Origin: Actinomadura graeca
Lineage (GTDB): Bacteria > Actinomycetota > Actinomycetes > Streptosporangiales > Streptosporangiaceae
Direction: 5' to 3'
NCBI RefSeq assembly: GCF_019175365.1
Contig: NZ_CP059572.1
Span: forward strand, 248,001-312,000
DNA: 64,000 bases
Shown: piece after piece, positions 18,350 through 26,981 of the stretch
How the letters are laid out: every line of letters begins with the position of its first letter
Numbering within the stretch: the stretch's first letter is position 1
Program-made: the position numbers and the translations under genes
The notes under the pieces: generated by a model
Database searches by the model: none
Seen by the model: only the letters and a program-made list of their open reading frames with translations
Told to the model about the DNA's origin: nothing

Positions 18350-18389
18350 CCGGGGCCGGCGGCCGATGCGGAGGCGGCCGGCCCCGGTC
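18348..18389 (+). terminator. Hairpin terminator after the CynX-like gene
   Basis: Perfect 13-bp arms (GACCGGGGCCGGC at 18348-18360 with its complement at 18377-18389) begin within the stop codon of the transporter gene. There is no T tract. Confidence 0.8.
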
Positions 18390-18533
18390 CAGCACGTCCG
18401 GCTTCACAGGACGGGCGAGGCGGGACGGGCGAGGCGGGACGGGCGGCTGACAGCGCGCTGTGTGCGGTCTGTGAGCGGGGGGCCGGAAGGTGGGTGCCGT
18501 CCGCGTCACCTAGCACCCGGAGGCCACGGGTCC

Positions 18534-19811
18534 ATGTCCCCTCGTGAACCATCGTCCGATCGCGCCGTGCGGTCACGTCTGCTGCGCAGCCTCACGGCCT
18601 CGGCACTGGCCGTCGGCCTGGCCGCGGCCACCGCGCCACCCGCCTCGGCCACGCCGCAGGCGGCGCGGGCGGGGGCCGGGACGCAGCGTGCCCAGCTGCT
18701 ACGGCTGGCACGGAACCTCGTGGACGCCGGTGCGCCCGGCGTGATCGTGCGGGTCGACGACGGCGCCGGACGGCCGGTCGAGATCGCCGAGCAGGCCGCC
18801 TGGACCAGACGGGACCACCCGCTCCAGGCGGGGGACGAGTTCCGGATGGGCTCCAACACCAAGCCGATGATCGCCACGCTCGTGCTGCAACTGGCCGCCG
18901 AAGGCAGGCTCGCCCTGGGCGATCCGGTGGAGAAGTGGCTGCCGGGCCAGGTGCCCGGCGGCGAGGCGATCACGTTGCGCATGCTGCTGAACCACACCAG
19001 CGGCCTGTTCGACTACACCGAGGACCCCGCGATCCGGCCATCGATCCTCGGCAAGGACCGGCGGCGCTGGACCCAGGCGGAACTGCTCGCCCTGGGCGTC
19101 AAGCACGATCCGCTGTTCGCGCCGGGCACGAGATGGTCCTACAGCAACACCGGCTACGCCGCCATCGGCGCCGTCCTGGAGAAGGTCACCGGGGCACGCC
19201 TGGCCGATCTGGTGCGGGACCGGATCGCGCGGCCGCTCCGCCTCCACCACACCTACTATCCCGTCGGCTCCGCCTGGCGCGGACCCTACGCCCGTGGCTA
19301 CGAGCCCGACGCCGACCACATGCCGGCGGAGGTTCCCGCCGGGTTCAGGGACTTCGCCGGGCCACGCCACCACGGTCACGTGGACGTCTCCGGCAACGAC
19401 CTCGCATGGGGAGGGGCGGCCGGAGCGGTCGTGTCCACCACGCAGGACTGGTCCCGCTTCTACACGGCGCTGATGTCCGGCAAGCTGCTGCCCGCCGCGC
19501 AGCTGGCGCAGCTGCGCACCACGGTCCCGGTGGACGCGGAGCATCCGGACGGGCCCGGCTACGGGCTGGGCATCCAGACCGGCACCGGCCCGTGCGGCAC
19601 CTTCTGGGGCCATGACGGCGGCGTGCCCGGCTACCTGACCACCACCCTCACCGACCGCGCGGGCGGACGCACCGCGACCGTCCTCATCGCGACGGAGTTC
19701 TGGGCCGAGTTCGAGGCCGACCCGAAGATCGCCGAGGCCGCCCACGCGCTCCAGAACGCCGTGACCTGCACCATGTTCGGCAAGCCCGTGCCGGCGGCTC
19801 AGGCGGGCTGA
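18534..19811 (+). CDS. Secreted serine hydrolase, class C beta-lactamase / D-Ala-D-Ala carboxypeptidase fold
   Basis: A 425-residue exported penicillin-binding-like serine hydrolase. The signal peptide has a positively charged start and a hydrophobic LTASALAVGLAAAT, with an ASA-type cleavage site near residue 40. The three active-site elements are all present: SxxK in RMGSNTKPM, YxN in RWSYSNTGY and HxG in WGHDGGVPG. The fold is that of D-Ala-D-Ala carboxypeptidases and EstB-like esterases; the true substrate is unknown. ATG 18534 follows CCGGAGG; upstream frame extensions are not needed. Its 3' end overlaps the convergent SARP gene by 13 bases. Confidence 0.9.
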   Translation: MSPREPSSDRAVRSRLLRSLTASALAVGLAAATAPPASATPQAARAGAGTQRAQLLRLARNLVDAGAPGVIVRVDDGAGRPVEIAEQAAWTRRDHPLQAGDEFRMGSNTKPMIATLVLQLAAEGRLALGDPVEKWLPGQVPGGEAITLRMLLNHTSGLFDYTEDPAIRPSILGKDRRRWTQAELLALGVKHDPLFAPGTRWSYSNTGYAAIGAVLEKVTGARLADLVRDRIARPLRLHHTYYPVGSAWRGPYARGYEPDADHMPAEVPAGFRDFAGPRHHGHVDVSGNDLAWGGAAGAVVSTTQDWSRFYTALMSGKLLPAAQLAQLRTTVPVDAEHPDGPGYGLGIQTGTGPCGTFWGHDGGVPGYLTTTLTDRAGGRTATVLIATEFWAEFEADPKIAEAAHALQNAVTCTMFGKPVPAAQAG

Positions 19812-22800
19812 CCGGCGCGGCCGGTCCCGGGCGCGGTGACGGCCGCGGAAACCAGGCCCTCGGCCTCCGCCCGCGACATCGCCGCCCCCGCGCCCTGCAC
19901 GGCCGCGAGTCCGGCGGCGCCGAGCGCGGCCGTGACCCGCCGCGTGATCTCCCGCACATCGGGGTCGCCCGGGTCGGGCCGGCCGCGCAGCACGTCCGCG
20001 GCCCCGAGCAGCCGTCCCGCCCGTTCCGGCCGGTCACGGCCCAGCTCGATCGCGCTGGCCGCGACCGCGATCGCCGCCGCGACCGGCGTGTTCCAGGTCA
20101 GCATCAGGCGCACCGCCTCGTGGTCGAGGCGGTGCGCCGCCTCGTCCGGGTGTCCGCCCGCGGCGTCCACCTGCGCGAGGACGCCCAGCAGCAACGCGGT
20201 CATCAGCGGCGTGGTCGACCTGCCGGCAGGTGCCCCGGCCACCCCGGCGAGGGCGTGCTCGCGGGCGGTTTCGGGCCGCCCTGCCCACCACTCCAGCCGC
20301 GCCGAGCCCAGGCGTATCTGGGTGCGCGACTCCGCCGAGCCGCTCCGCCCGGCCTGGTCGAGCAGTTCCGCCAGGCGCCGCCGCCCGCCGTCCACGTCGC
20401 CCGTCCGGGCCCGGTGCAGCGCCGCCGCCACCTCGTTCTCCATGGTGTGCTCGGGCATGCCGAGCTCGCGGAAGTACCGGGTCGCGCGCTCGGCCAGGGC
20501 GGGCGCCCCCTCGGATTCGCCGGACCGGGAGAGCGCCGAGTTCAGGGTGCTCAGCGTGGTCGCCAGACCCCACCGCTCGCCGGTCTCCTCGAAGCCGTCC
20601 AGCGCCTGCGACAGCAGATCCGCGGCCTCGGCGGCGGCCCCGGCGTTCATGGTCACGACGCCGCGCGTCAGCAGGGCCAGCGACCGGCTCCACGGATCGG
20701 CCCGCCCGCCCGGGAGAGCGGGCCGACCGGCCTCCGCCCGGACACCTCCCGGGCTGATGGCGAGCGCCAGGCGGGCCATCTCCAGGATCGGGTGCGTGCC
20801 GGGTCCGGCGTCGGCCAGCGCCGCCCTCATCCGCCCGAACGCCGCCTCCGCCTCGTGCGGCCCGGCGGCCTCGGTGGTGGCGAGCGCATGCGCGGCGACC
20901 ACCAGCGGATACCCCGGCAGCTCGCTCGCCCCGCGGACCTGGAGCACCCGCCCGAGCAGGTCGAGCGACTCCGGCGGGAAGTCCCGCAGGAACCAGTACC
21001 AGCCGAGCGCGACACCGAACCGGACCGCCGAACCCGCGTCGCCGTTCTCGGCCGCCCAGCGGATCGCGGCCGACAGGTCGTCCCGTTCCGCGGACAGGCG
21101 CGCCAGGCAGCGCAGCTGGCCGGACGTGCGCAGGCACGGGTCCGCGCCCTCGGCCAGCCGCAGGAAGAACCCGGCGTGCCGCCCGCGGGCGTCGGCGAGC
21201 TCGCCGCGCCGGGCCAGCCGCTCCAGGCCGTACTCCCGGATCGTCTCCAGCACGCGGTAGCGCGGCTCGGTCGGGTCGGCGGACTCCGCCGGGTGCAGCA
21301 GGGACTTGTCGACCAGCGCCGCCAGCGTCTCCCGGACGTCGCCCGGGCGGACGTCGCCCGGCAGCCCGATCGCCTCCGCCGCGTCCTCGGCGAAGGCGCC
21401 GCGCACCACCGACAGCCGTTCCAGCAGCCCCCGCTCCCCGCCGTCCAGCAGGTCCCAGCTCCAGGCCACCGCGGCGGCCAGGGTCCGGTGCCGCGGCAGC
21501 GCGGTGCGGCTGCCGCCGGTGAGCAGCCCGAACCGGTCGTCCAGCCGCGCCGCGACCGCCTCGGCCGGCAGGCTGCGCAGCCGCGCCGCGGCCAGCTCGA
21601 TCGCCAGCGGCAGGCCGTCCAGGCGGCGGCAGATCTCGACCACCGCCGTCAGCGCGCCGCCTTCCAGGGCGAAACCCGGCCGCACCGCCGCCGCCCGGTC
21701 GTGGAACAACCGGACCGCCGCGCAGGCGCGGGCCCGCTCCGCCGTCGCGTCCGGCCCGGGAACCTCCAGGGGCGGCACGGGGTGCAGGGTCTCGCCGTCG
21801 ATCCGCAGGGGCTCGCGGCTGGTGGCCAGCACCCGCAGCCGCGGGCACCGGCCGAGCAGGAACCCGGCGAGCAGCGCGGCGGCCTCGATCACGTGCTCGC
21901 AGTTGTCCAGCACCAGGACCAGGTCGTCGTCCGCGATCACCTCGGCCAGGCGGCCGGGCACCGCCTCCGGCGCGACCGGCCCGGGCCCGCCCTCGTCCCG
22001 CGCCCGCAGTAGATCGAGCACCACACGGGGCACGTCGTCCGCGCCGACCGGGGCCAGCGGGACGAACCACACCCCGCCGGACGGCGCGAGCCGCCGGCCG
22101 ACGGTGCCGGCGAGCCGTGTCTTGCCCGACCCTCCGGCCCCGACCAGGGTGACCAGCCGCGAGCGCCCGAGCAGGCCGACCACGCGTCGGACGTCACCGT
22201 CACGGCCCACGAAACTGGTGAGCGGGACGTCGAGGTTGCCGCGCGACCGGTGGACCCGGGTGGCTTCACCCCGCAGGACCGTCATGTGGGCCTCGTGGAG
22301 ATGCGACCCGGGATCGGCGCCGAACTCGTCCGCCAAGTGGCCGCGGATCCGCTCGTAGGCGGCCAGCGCCTCGGCGCCCCGTCCGTCCAGCGCCAGCGCG
22401 CGGACCAGCTGGGCGTGCAGCCGTTCGCGCAGCGGGTGCGCGGCCGTCAGCGACTCGAGCTCGGCGACCAGGCCGGGGCCGGCGCCCAGCGCCAGTTCCG
22501 CCTCGATCCGGTCCTCCAGCGCGGTCAGGCGGACCCGCTCAAGCCGTTCGGCCTCGGCGGCGGAGAACGGCGCCTGGCGCACATCCGCCAGGGCGGGCCC
22601 GCGCCACAGATCCAGGGCCTCACGCAGAGCGGCGACGGCCTCGGCGGGACGCGACTCCGCGTGAGCGCGCCGTCCCTCGCGCGCCAGCCGCTCGAACCGG
22701 ACGGCGTCGACCGCGTCCGGCGCGACGGCCAGCCGGTACCCGGCCGGGCCGGACGTGACGAGCCCCGGGTGGCCGAGGACGCGCCGCAACCGGGACACCA

Positions 22801-23032
22801 GCGATTGCAGGGCGTGCAGCGGGGCGTCGGGTGCCGCCCCGTCCCACAGCGCCTCGACCAGGGTCGCGGTCGCAACGTCGCGCCCGGCGTCCAGCGCCAG
22901 ACGGGCCAGCAGCGCCCGCAGCCGCGCACCCCCGGCACGCGCCGGACCGGTCACGGTGTCCAGCGCCAGGGGACCGAGGACGCCGATCCGCACCTCCGTA
23001 CAGGCGCCGCCCGGCTCGGTCGCGTCCGCCAT
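19799..23032 (-). CDS. AfsR-like SARP regulator (wHTH-BTAD-NTPase-TPR)
   Basis: A 1077-residue regulator of the large SARP class. From the N-terminus there is a winged helix (VRIGVLGPLALD, then LHALQSLVSRLRRVLG) to about residue 90 and a BTAD helical domain to about 245 with its AFEEF-like YERIRGHLADEFGADPG. An NB-ARC/STAND ATPase follows, with Walker A GAGGSGKTRLAG near 296 and Walker B LVLVLDNCEH near 372, then a long C-terminal TPR-like helical region. Proteins of this build activate antibiotic or developmental genes after ATP-driven assembly. No biosynthetic cluster is in view, so its targets are elsewhere or are global. ATG 23032 was chosen over GTG 23074, whose ribosome binding site would abut the start. 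Confidence 0.9.
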   Translation of the reverse strand: MADATEPGGACTEVRIGVLGPLALDTVTGPARAGGARLRALLARLALDAGRDVATATLVEALWDGAAPDAPLHALQSLVSRLRRVLGHPGLVTSGPAGYRLAVAPDAVDAVRFERLAREGRRAHAESRPAEAVAALREALDLWRGPALADVRQAPFSAAEAERLERVRLTALEDRIEAELALGAGPGLVAELESLTAAHPLRERLHAQLVRALALDGRGAEALAAYERIRGHLADEFGADPGSHLHEAHMTVLRGEATRVHRSRGNLDVPLTSFVGRDGDVRRVVGLLGRSRLVTLVGAGGSGKTRLAGTVGRRLAPSGGVWFVPLAPVGADDVPRVVLDLLRARDEGGPGPVAPEAVPGRLAEVIADDDLVLVLDNCEHVIEAAALLAGFLLGRCPRLRVLATSREPLRIDGETLHPVPPLEVPGPDATAERARACAAVRLFHDRAAAVRPGFALEGGALTAVVEICRRLDGLPLAIELAAARLRSLPAEAVAARLDDRFGLLTGGSRTALPRHRTLAAAVAWSWDLLDGGERGLLERLSVVRGAFAEDAAEAIGLPGDVRPGDVRETLAALVDKSLLHPAESADPTEPRYRVLETIREYGLERLARRGELADARGRHAGFFLRLAEGADPCLRTSGQLRCLARLSAERDDLSAAIRWAAENGDAGSAVRFGVALGWYWFLRDFPPESLDLLGRVLQVRGASELPGYPLVVAAHALATTEAAGPHEAEAAFGRMRAALADAGPGTHPILEMARLALAISPGGVRAEAGRPALPGGRADPWSRSLALLTRGVVTMNAGAAAEAADLLSQALDGFEETGERWGLATTLSTLNSALSRSGESEGAPALAERATRYFRELGMPEHTMENEVAAALHRARTGDVDGGRRRLAELLDQAGRSGSAESRTQIRLGSARLEWWAGRPETAREHALAGVAGAPAGRSTTPLMTALLLGVLAQVDAAGGHPDEAAHRLDHEAVRLMLTWNTPVAAAIAVAASAIELGRDRPERAGRLLGAADVLRGRPDPGDPDVREITRRVTAALGAAGLAAVQGAGAAMSRAEAEGLVSAAVTAPGTGRAGQPA

Positions 23033-23104
23033 GGTCAGGAGTCTGGCAGATGACCGCGCGCACCTGAGAAACACCTTCCTGGCGGTCCTGACCGGCCGCC
23101 CACC

Positions 23105-23479
23105 TCAGGCTCGGTTCTGGTACGCCTCTCTGCTGGCCTCGATGTGCGGGACGTGTTCCATGGCCCAGCCGGCGAGGGTCAAGGCCGGGGGGATCAGGCT
23201 CTTGCCGGTGGGGGTCAGTTCGTACTCGACCCTGGGCGGGACCTCGGCGAACACCGTCCGGGAGACCAGGCCGTCGCGTTCGAGGTTCCGGAGTGTCAGG
23301 GTGAGCATGCGCTGGGAGATCCCGGGGATCTGCTTGTGCAGGTCGGTGAAGCGCAGGCTGCCCTGATCGAGCGTCGCCACGATCAGCAGCGTCCACTTGT
23401 TGCAGATGCGGTCGAGGATGGCGCGGATCGTCCGCCCTCCGTCGCCCCGGATCATGCAGGTGTGCTCGTACTCCGACAT
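23105..23479 (-). CDS. HxlR-family regulator
   Basis: A 124-residue HxlR-type MarR-like regulator. The family core is ILDRICNKWTLLIVATLDQG, LRFTDLHKQIPGISQRMLTL and TLRNLERDGLVSR, followed by the wing VEYELTPTGKSL. A single Cys in the N-terminal EHTCMIRG and one in RICNKW match HxlR proteins that sense electrophiles or oxidants through Cys. It is divergent from a DoxX-like membrane protein gene, the usual type of target. ATG 23479 was chosen because the protein then begins MSEYEHTC, a common HxlR opening. Confidence 0.9.
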   Translation of the reverse strand: MSEYEHTCMIRGDGGRTIRAILDRICNKWTLLIVATLDQGSLRFTDLHKQIPGISQRMLTLTLRNLERDGLVSRTVFAEVPPRVEYELTPTGKSLIPPALTLAGWAMEHVPHIEASREAYQNRA

Positions 23480-23552
23480 GGCGGTCCCTGTCAGTAACGC
23501 ACATGCTTGTGCCTTTTGTAAGGCTTCCAATAATGACGCATCATGGGGCTGC

Positions 23553-23565
23553 TTACGACTCGTAA
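23553..23565. promoter_or_regulatory. Palindrome between HxlR and DoxX genes
   Basis: TTACGA-C-TCGTAA, perfect 6-bp arms with one spacer base, lies 45 bases before the DoxX start and 74 bases from the HxlR start. It is a candidate HxlR operator. Confidence 0.45.
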
Positions 23566-23610
23566 CCATCGTGGCCAGAGCCACGTCACCAGCCTCCGAG
23601 GTGTCCTTCC

Positions 23611-23976
23611 ATGGAGATTTCCTACTGGGTCGTCGCGGCGCTCCTGGCCGCCTTCTACCTGTTCGCGGGCGGCAAGAAGGCCGTCCAGAGCCAGGAGCGG
23701 CTCCGGCCGATGATGGGCTGGGTGGACACCGTCCCCATGCCGCTCGTGCGGGTGATCGGAGTGCTGGAGATCCTCGGCGCGGCCGGCCTGATCCTCCCGC
23801 CGCTGACGGGGATCGCCGCCTGGCTGGCCGTCGCGGCGGCGGGCGGGCTCGTCCTGATCCAGATCGGCGGCATCACGGTCCACCTGAGCCGCGGCGAGGC
23901 CCGGATGATCGGGCTCAACATCGTCCTCCTGGCCGCCGCCGCGGCCGCGGTCTGGCTCGGCACCACCTGGCTGTGA
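23611..23976 (+). CDS. DoxX-like integral membrane protein
   Basis: A 121-residue, four-helix membrane protein of the DoxX superfamily. It begins with WVVAALLAAFYLFAGGKKA, a typical DoxX first helix with its G-x-x-K end, and continues with VRVIGVLEILGAAGLILPPL and two further hydrophobic helices. GAGGTG lies upstream of the ATG. DoxX-like proteins act in redox or thiol stress at the membrane in some bacteria. The divergent HxlR gene suggests induction by reactive compounds. The molecular function is not known. Confidence 0.85.
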   Translation: MEISYWVVAALLAAFYLFAGGKKAVQSQERLRPMMGWVDTVPMPLVRVIGVLEILGAAGLILPPLTGIAAWLAVAAAGGLVLIQIGGITVHLSRGEARMIGLNIVLLAAAAAAVWLGTTWL

Positions 23977-23996
23977 AGCCGCCGTCCCGGCCCGGC

Positions 23997-24383
23997 TCAG
24001 TCGAGGACGGCGGTGGCCTCGATCTCGACAAGGTGGCCGGGGTCGGCGAGCGCGACGACGCCCACCCCCGTCAGCGGCGGGACGGGGGTGACGCCCAGCG
24101 TCGCGGCGGCCCGGGCGAGGCCCTCCATGAACAGGGGCATCTTGTCGGGGGTCCAGTCGACGACGTAGACGGTCAGCTTCACCACGTTCTCGAAGGAACC
24201 GCCGACCTCGGCGAGGGCGGTCGCGATGTTGAGATAGCACTGCTCGACCTGCGCGGCGAAATCTCCGCCGCCGTGGGCGACCTGGCCGGCGACGAAGGCC
24301 AGCCTCGATCCCGTGGCGACCGAGACCTGCCGGTAGAGGTCGACCTGCGGCAGTCCTGCCGGGTTCACCAGGGTGATGGCCAT
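23997..24383 (-). CDS. RidA-family deaminase
   Basis: A 128-residue RidA (YjgF/YER057c/UK114) protein. The family core is visible as RLAFVAGQVAHGGGDFAAQVEQ, NIATALAEVGGSFENVVKLTVYVV and the C-terminal GVVALADPGHLVEIEATAVL with its final Glu. The catalytic Arg of enamine-deaminating RidA, normally near residue 105 in a C-x-R or A-R context, is not evident, so this may be a non-archetypal subgroup (Rid2-7). CGAGGAGTC precedes ATG 24383. It is divergent from a TetR gene that probably controls it. Confidence 0.88.
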   Translation of the reverse strand: MAITLVNPAGLPQVDLYRQVSVATGSRLAFVAGQVAHGGGDFAAQVEQCYLNIATALAEVGGSFENVVKLTVYVVDWTPDKMPLFMEGLARAAATLGVTPVPPLTGVGVVALADPGHLVEIEATAVLD

Positions 24384-24426
24384 GCTGACTCCTCGTGGTA
24401 GAGGCCGAAACCTCGGATTCACTGAC

Positions 24427-24446
24427 CATAGCATTGCTATGCTATG
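24427..24446. promoter_or_regulatory. Palindromic operator between RidA and TetR genes
   Basis: CATAGCAT-TGCT-ATGCTATG has perfect 8-bp arms with a 4-base spacer. The right arm ends in the ATG of the TetR gene itself (24444-24446), so binding would block the gene's own start. It lies 44 bases upstream of the divergent RidA gene. Confidence 0.65.
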
Positions 24447-25130
24447 TATTCTGGTGCCGTGGCAAGGACGAGGGACCCCGCGGTCCGCACGCTGCTCATC
24501 GAGCGGGCCGCGCACATGCTCCGCCTCCGCGAGCCCATCACGCTGCGCTCCCTGGTGGCGGGCACCGGAGTCTCGACGATGGCCGTCTACACCCACTTCG
24601 GCGGCATGGACGGGATGTGGAAGGCGCTGCGGCAGGAGGGCTTCACCCGCCTCGCCGCGAGGTTCGCCGAGCTGAGCGTCTCCGCGGACCCCGTCCGGGA
24701 CCTGGCCGCCCTCGTCGCCGCCTACGTCGGGAACGCCCTGGACCATCCCGATCTGTACCGGGTCATGTTCGACGCGACCTTCGACCTCGAAGACCTCAAG
24801 GCCGCGGACGCCACCCTGGAGTACCTGGTCCAGGCCGTCCGGCGGGGCGCGGACTCCGGGCGTTTGCGCGCGGACGCCGACCCGCTGCAACTGGCGATCC
24901 AGAGCTGGGTGATCGGCCATGGGCTCGTCTCGCTCGTCGCCAACGGTCCCCTGCCCTGCGAGACGCTCGACCACGGCGTGCCGATGCTGACCGCGCTGTT
25001 CGTCGGCGAGGGGGATCGGCCGGACAGGTGCCGCGCGTCGGTGGAGCGGGGCTGGAGGCGGTCGTTCCCCGCAGAACCGGCCGGCGACGGCGCGCCTACA
25101 GCGGTTTCGCGCCGTTCTCCCGAACGCTGA
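24444..25130 (+). CDS. TetR-family regulator
   Basis: A 228-residue TetR-type regulator. The HTH is TLRSLVAGTGVSTMAVYTHFGGMDGMWKAL near residues 34-62, with VYTHFGG as the TetR recognition-helix signature. The C-terminal half has the TetR_C_33-like LYRVMFDATFDLEDL and ends in an Arg-rich tail. ATG 24444 lies inside a perfect operator and has no ribosome binding site, so translation may be leaderless; GTG 24459 is an alternative. It likely represses itself and the divergent RidA gene. Confidence 0.85.
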   Translation: MYSGAVARTRDPAVRTLLIERAAHMLRLREPITLRSLVAGTGVSTMAVYTHFGGMDGMWKALRQEGFTRLAARFAELSVSADPVRDLAALVAAYVGNALDHPDLYRVMFDATFDLEDLKAADATLEYLVQAVRRGADSGRLRADADPLQLAIQSWVIGHGLVSLVANGPLPCETLDHGVPMLTALFVGEGDRPDRCRASVERGWRRSFPAEPAGDGAPTAVSRRSPER

Positions 25131-25161
25131 AGGCGCCCCTCCGGTTCGGCGGGGGCGCCTT
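25130..25161. terminator. Bidirectional hairpin terminator
   Basis: AAGGCGCCCC (25130-25139) pairs with GGGGCGCCTT (25152-25161), with a short T run following on the plus strand. It separates the convergent TetR and DrrB-like genes. Confidence 0.8.
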
Positions 25162-25178
25162 TGGCGTTGTGCCGGTGG

Positions 25179-25982
25179 TCAGTTGCTGACCGCCCTCTTG
25201 TAGAGGCGGGTCGCCAACGGGACGAACACGACCAGGATGATGGCGATCCAGAGCAGCGACGCCGGGACGGCGTGCTGGACGGGCCACGCGTCCGAGGTCT
25301 TCATCGCGGAGCTGGTGTTGCCGAAGAGTTCACGTGCGGCCTGGGTGAAGGTGGAGACGGGGTTCCATTCGGCGACGACGCGCAGCGGCGTGGGCAGCCG
25401 GGAACTGTCGAGGTAGGCGTTGGAGATGAACATCAGCGGGAAGGAGACCATGGTGGCGATGTTGTTGAAGCTCTCCGGGGTGCGCAGGGCCAACGCGACG
25501 GTCGCCGTGAACCAGGAGAACGCGTAGGCGAACAGCAGCAGCAACCCGAACCCGAGGACGGCCTCGTAGGGCGAGGTGTGCACCCGCCAGCCGACGATCA
25601 GTCCCATCACCGCCATGACGACCAGGCTGGCGAGGTTCATCAGCAGGTCGCCGACGGTCTGGCCGATCAGCACCCCGGACGGGGCCATCGGCAGCGAGCG
25701 GAACCGGTCGAAGATGCCCTTCTGCAGGTCCAGGGTCAGGGTGTACCCGGTGATCTGCGCGCCCATGATCACGGCCTGGACGAAGATGCCGGGCAGCAGG
25801 AACTCCCGGTACGGCATCCCCGGGACCTCGATGACGCTGCCGAAGACGTAGGCGAACATCAGCACGAACACGATCGGGAACATGATCGCGGAGCCGAGCA
25901 GGTCCGGTGACCGCCTGATCTTGAGGGTGTTGCGCCTGGCGATGGTCCAGCCGTCGGCGAGGGGCATGGTGAGCGCGTTCAT
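25179..25982 (-). CDS. ABC-2 exporter permease (DrrB-like)
   Basis: A 267-residue, six-helix ABC-2 permease of the daunorubicin-resistance DrrB type. It has the cytoplasmic N-terminal WTIARRNTLKIRRSPD, a helix-rich core (GSAIMFPIVFVLMFAYVFG and others) and the family loop LPMAPSGVLIGQTVGDLL. The conserved EWNPVSTFTQAARELFG segment near residue 212 is a hallmark of DrrB. Its start overlaps the ATPase stop as ATGA. Together they form a drug or lipid exporter of unknown substrate. Confidence 0.9.
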   Translation of the reverse strand: MNALTMPLADGWTIARRNTLKIRRSPDLLGSAIMFPIVFVLMFAYVFGSVIEVPGMPYREFLLPGIFVQAVIMGAQITGYTLTLDLQKGIFDRFRSLPMAPSGVLIGQTVGDLLMNLASLVVMAVMGLIVGWRVHTSPYEAVLGFGLLLLFAYAFSWFTATVALALRTPESFNNIATMVSFPLMFISNAYLDSSRLPTPLRVVAEWNPVSTFTQAARELFGNTSSAMKTSDAWPVQHAVPASLLWIAIILVVFVPLATRLYKRAVSN

Positions 25983-26953
25983 CGGGTGGCCTCCCGGGCG
26001 TGCGGGTCGGTGCCGGACGCCTGGTGCCCGGTCAGGGTGAGGTACACGTCGTCGAGGGTGGGCCGCCGCAGCCCGGCGTCCCGCACCCGGACCCCGGTGC
26101 CGGCCAGCCGGCCGAGGACCTGGCGGAGCGACTCGGGACCGTCGGTGACCGGGACGGTGATCCGGAGCGACTCCGGTGCGGTCCGTATGGCGCCGACGGC
26201 GACCCAGGCGAGGGCCTGCCGTGCGGTCTCCAGCTCGGCGGCGTCGGTCACGGTCAGCTCGATGCGGTTGCCGCCGACCTGGTCCTTAAGCTCGTCGGCG
26301 GTGCCGCGGGCGATGGCGCGGCCGTGGTCGACCACCATGATCTGGTCGGCGAGGCGGTCGGCCTCCTCCATGTACTGGGTGGTCAGCAGCAGTGTGCTGC
26401 CGCCCGCGACGAGTTCGGAGATGGTGTCCCAGAGCGCCGCGCGTGCGCGGGGGTCCAGGCCCGTGGTGGGTTCGTCCAGGAACAGGACCGGCGGGTCGGC
26501 GACCAGCGCGCCGGCGAGGTCGATGCGGCGGCGCATGCCGCCGGAGTAGCCCTTCACCGGACGGTCCGCGGCGTCGGTGAGGTCGAAGCGTTCGAGCAGC
26601 TCGCGGGCGCGGGCCTTGCTGCGCTTGGCGCCCAGGTGGTAGAGCCGCCCGACCATCTCCAGGTTCTCGGCGCCGGTGAGGTGCTCGTCGACGGCGGCGT
26701 ACTGGCCCGACAGCCCGATGTGCCCGCGCAGGCGCCGGGCGTCGCGCACGACGTCGCATCCGGCGACGGTGGCGCGGCCGCCGTCCGGGCGCAGCAGCGT
26801 GGTCAGCACGCGCACGGTCGTGGTCTTCCCGGCGCCGTTCGGGCCGAGCAGGGCCAGCACCGTCCCTTGCGGGACTGCGAAGCCCAGCCCGTCCAGGGCG
26901 GTCACCTCGCCGTACCTCTTGACCAGTCCCTCGGCCGTGATCGCGTCGCTCAT
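25979..26953 (-). CDS. ABC exporter ATPase (DrrA-like)
   Basis: A 324-residue ATPase of the DrrA family. It has Walker A GPNGAGKTTTVRVL, Q-loop ISLSGQ-like IGLSGQYAAVDEHLTG, signature YSGGMRRRIDLA, Walker B PVLFLDEPTTGLD, and a switch segment in which the usual His is Gln (LLLTTQYMEEAD), as in other DrrA proteins. The C-terminal extension (GIRRPTLDDVYLTLTG-like, RRPTLDDVYLTLTGHQ) is the DUF4162 domain that couples to DrrB. The first gene after it in the operon is the permease. DUF4097 and ribbon-helix-helix genes lie just upstream on the same strand. Confidence 0.92.
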   Translation of the reverse strand: MSDAITAEGLVKRYGEVTALDGLGFAVPQGTVLALLGPNGAGKTTTVRVLTTLLRPDGGRATVAGCDVVRDARRLRGHIGLSGQYAAVDEHLTGAENLEMVGRLYHLGAKRSKARARELLERFDLTDAADRPVKGYSGGMRRRIDLAGALVADPPVLFLDEPTTGLDPRARAALWDTISELVAGGSTLLLTTQYMEEADRLADQIMVVDHGRAIARGTADELKDQVGGNRIELTVTDAAELETARQALAWVAVGAIRTAPESLRITVPVTDGPESLRQVLGRLAGTGVRVRDAGLRRPTLDDVYLTLTGHQASGTDPHAREATR

Positions 26954-26981
26954 GGGGGGCTCCTAGCTGGTGTTCGGGAGG

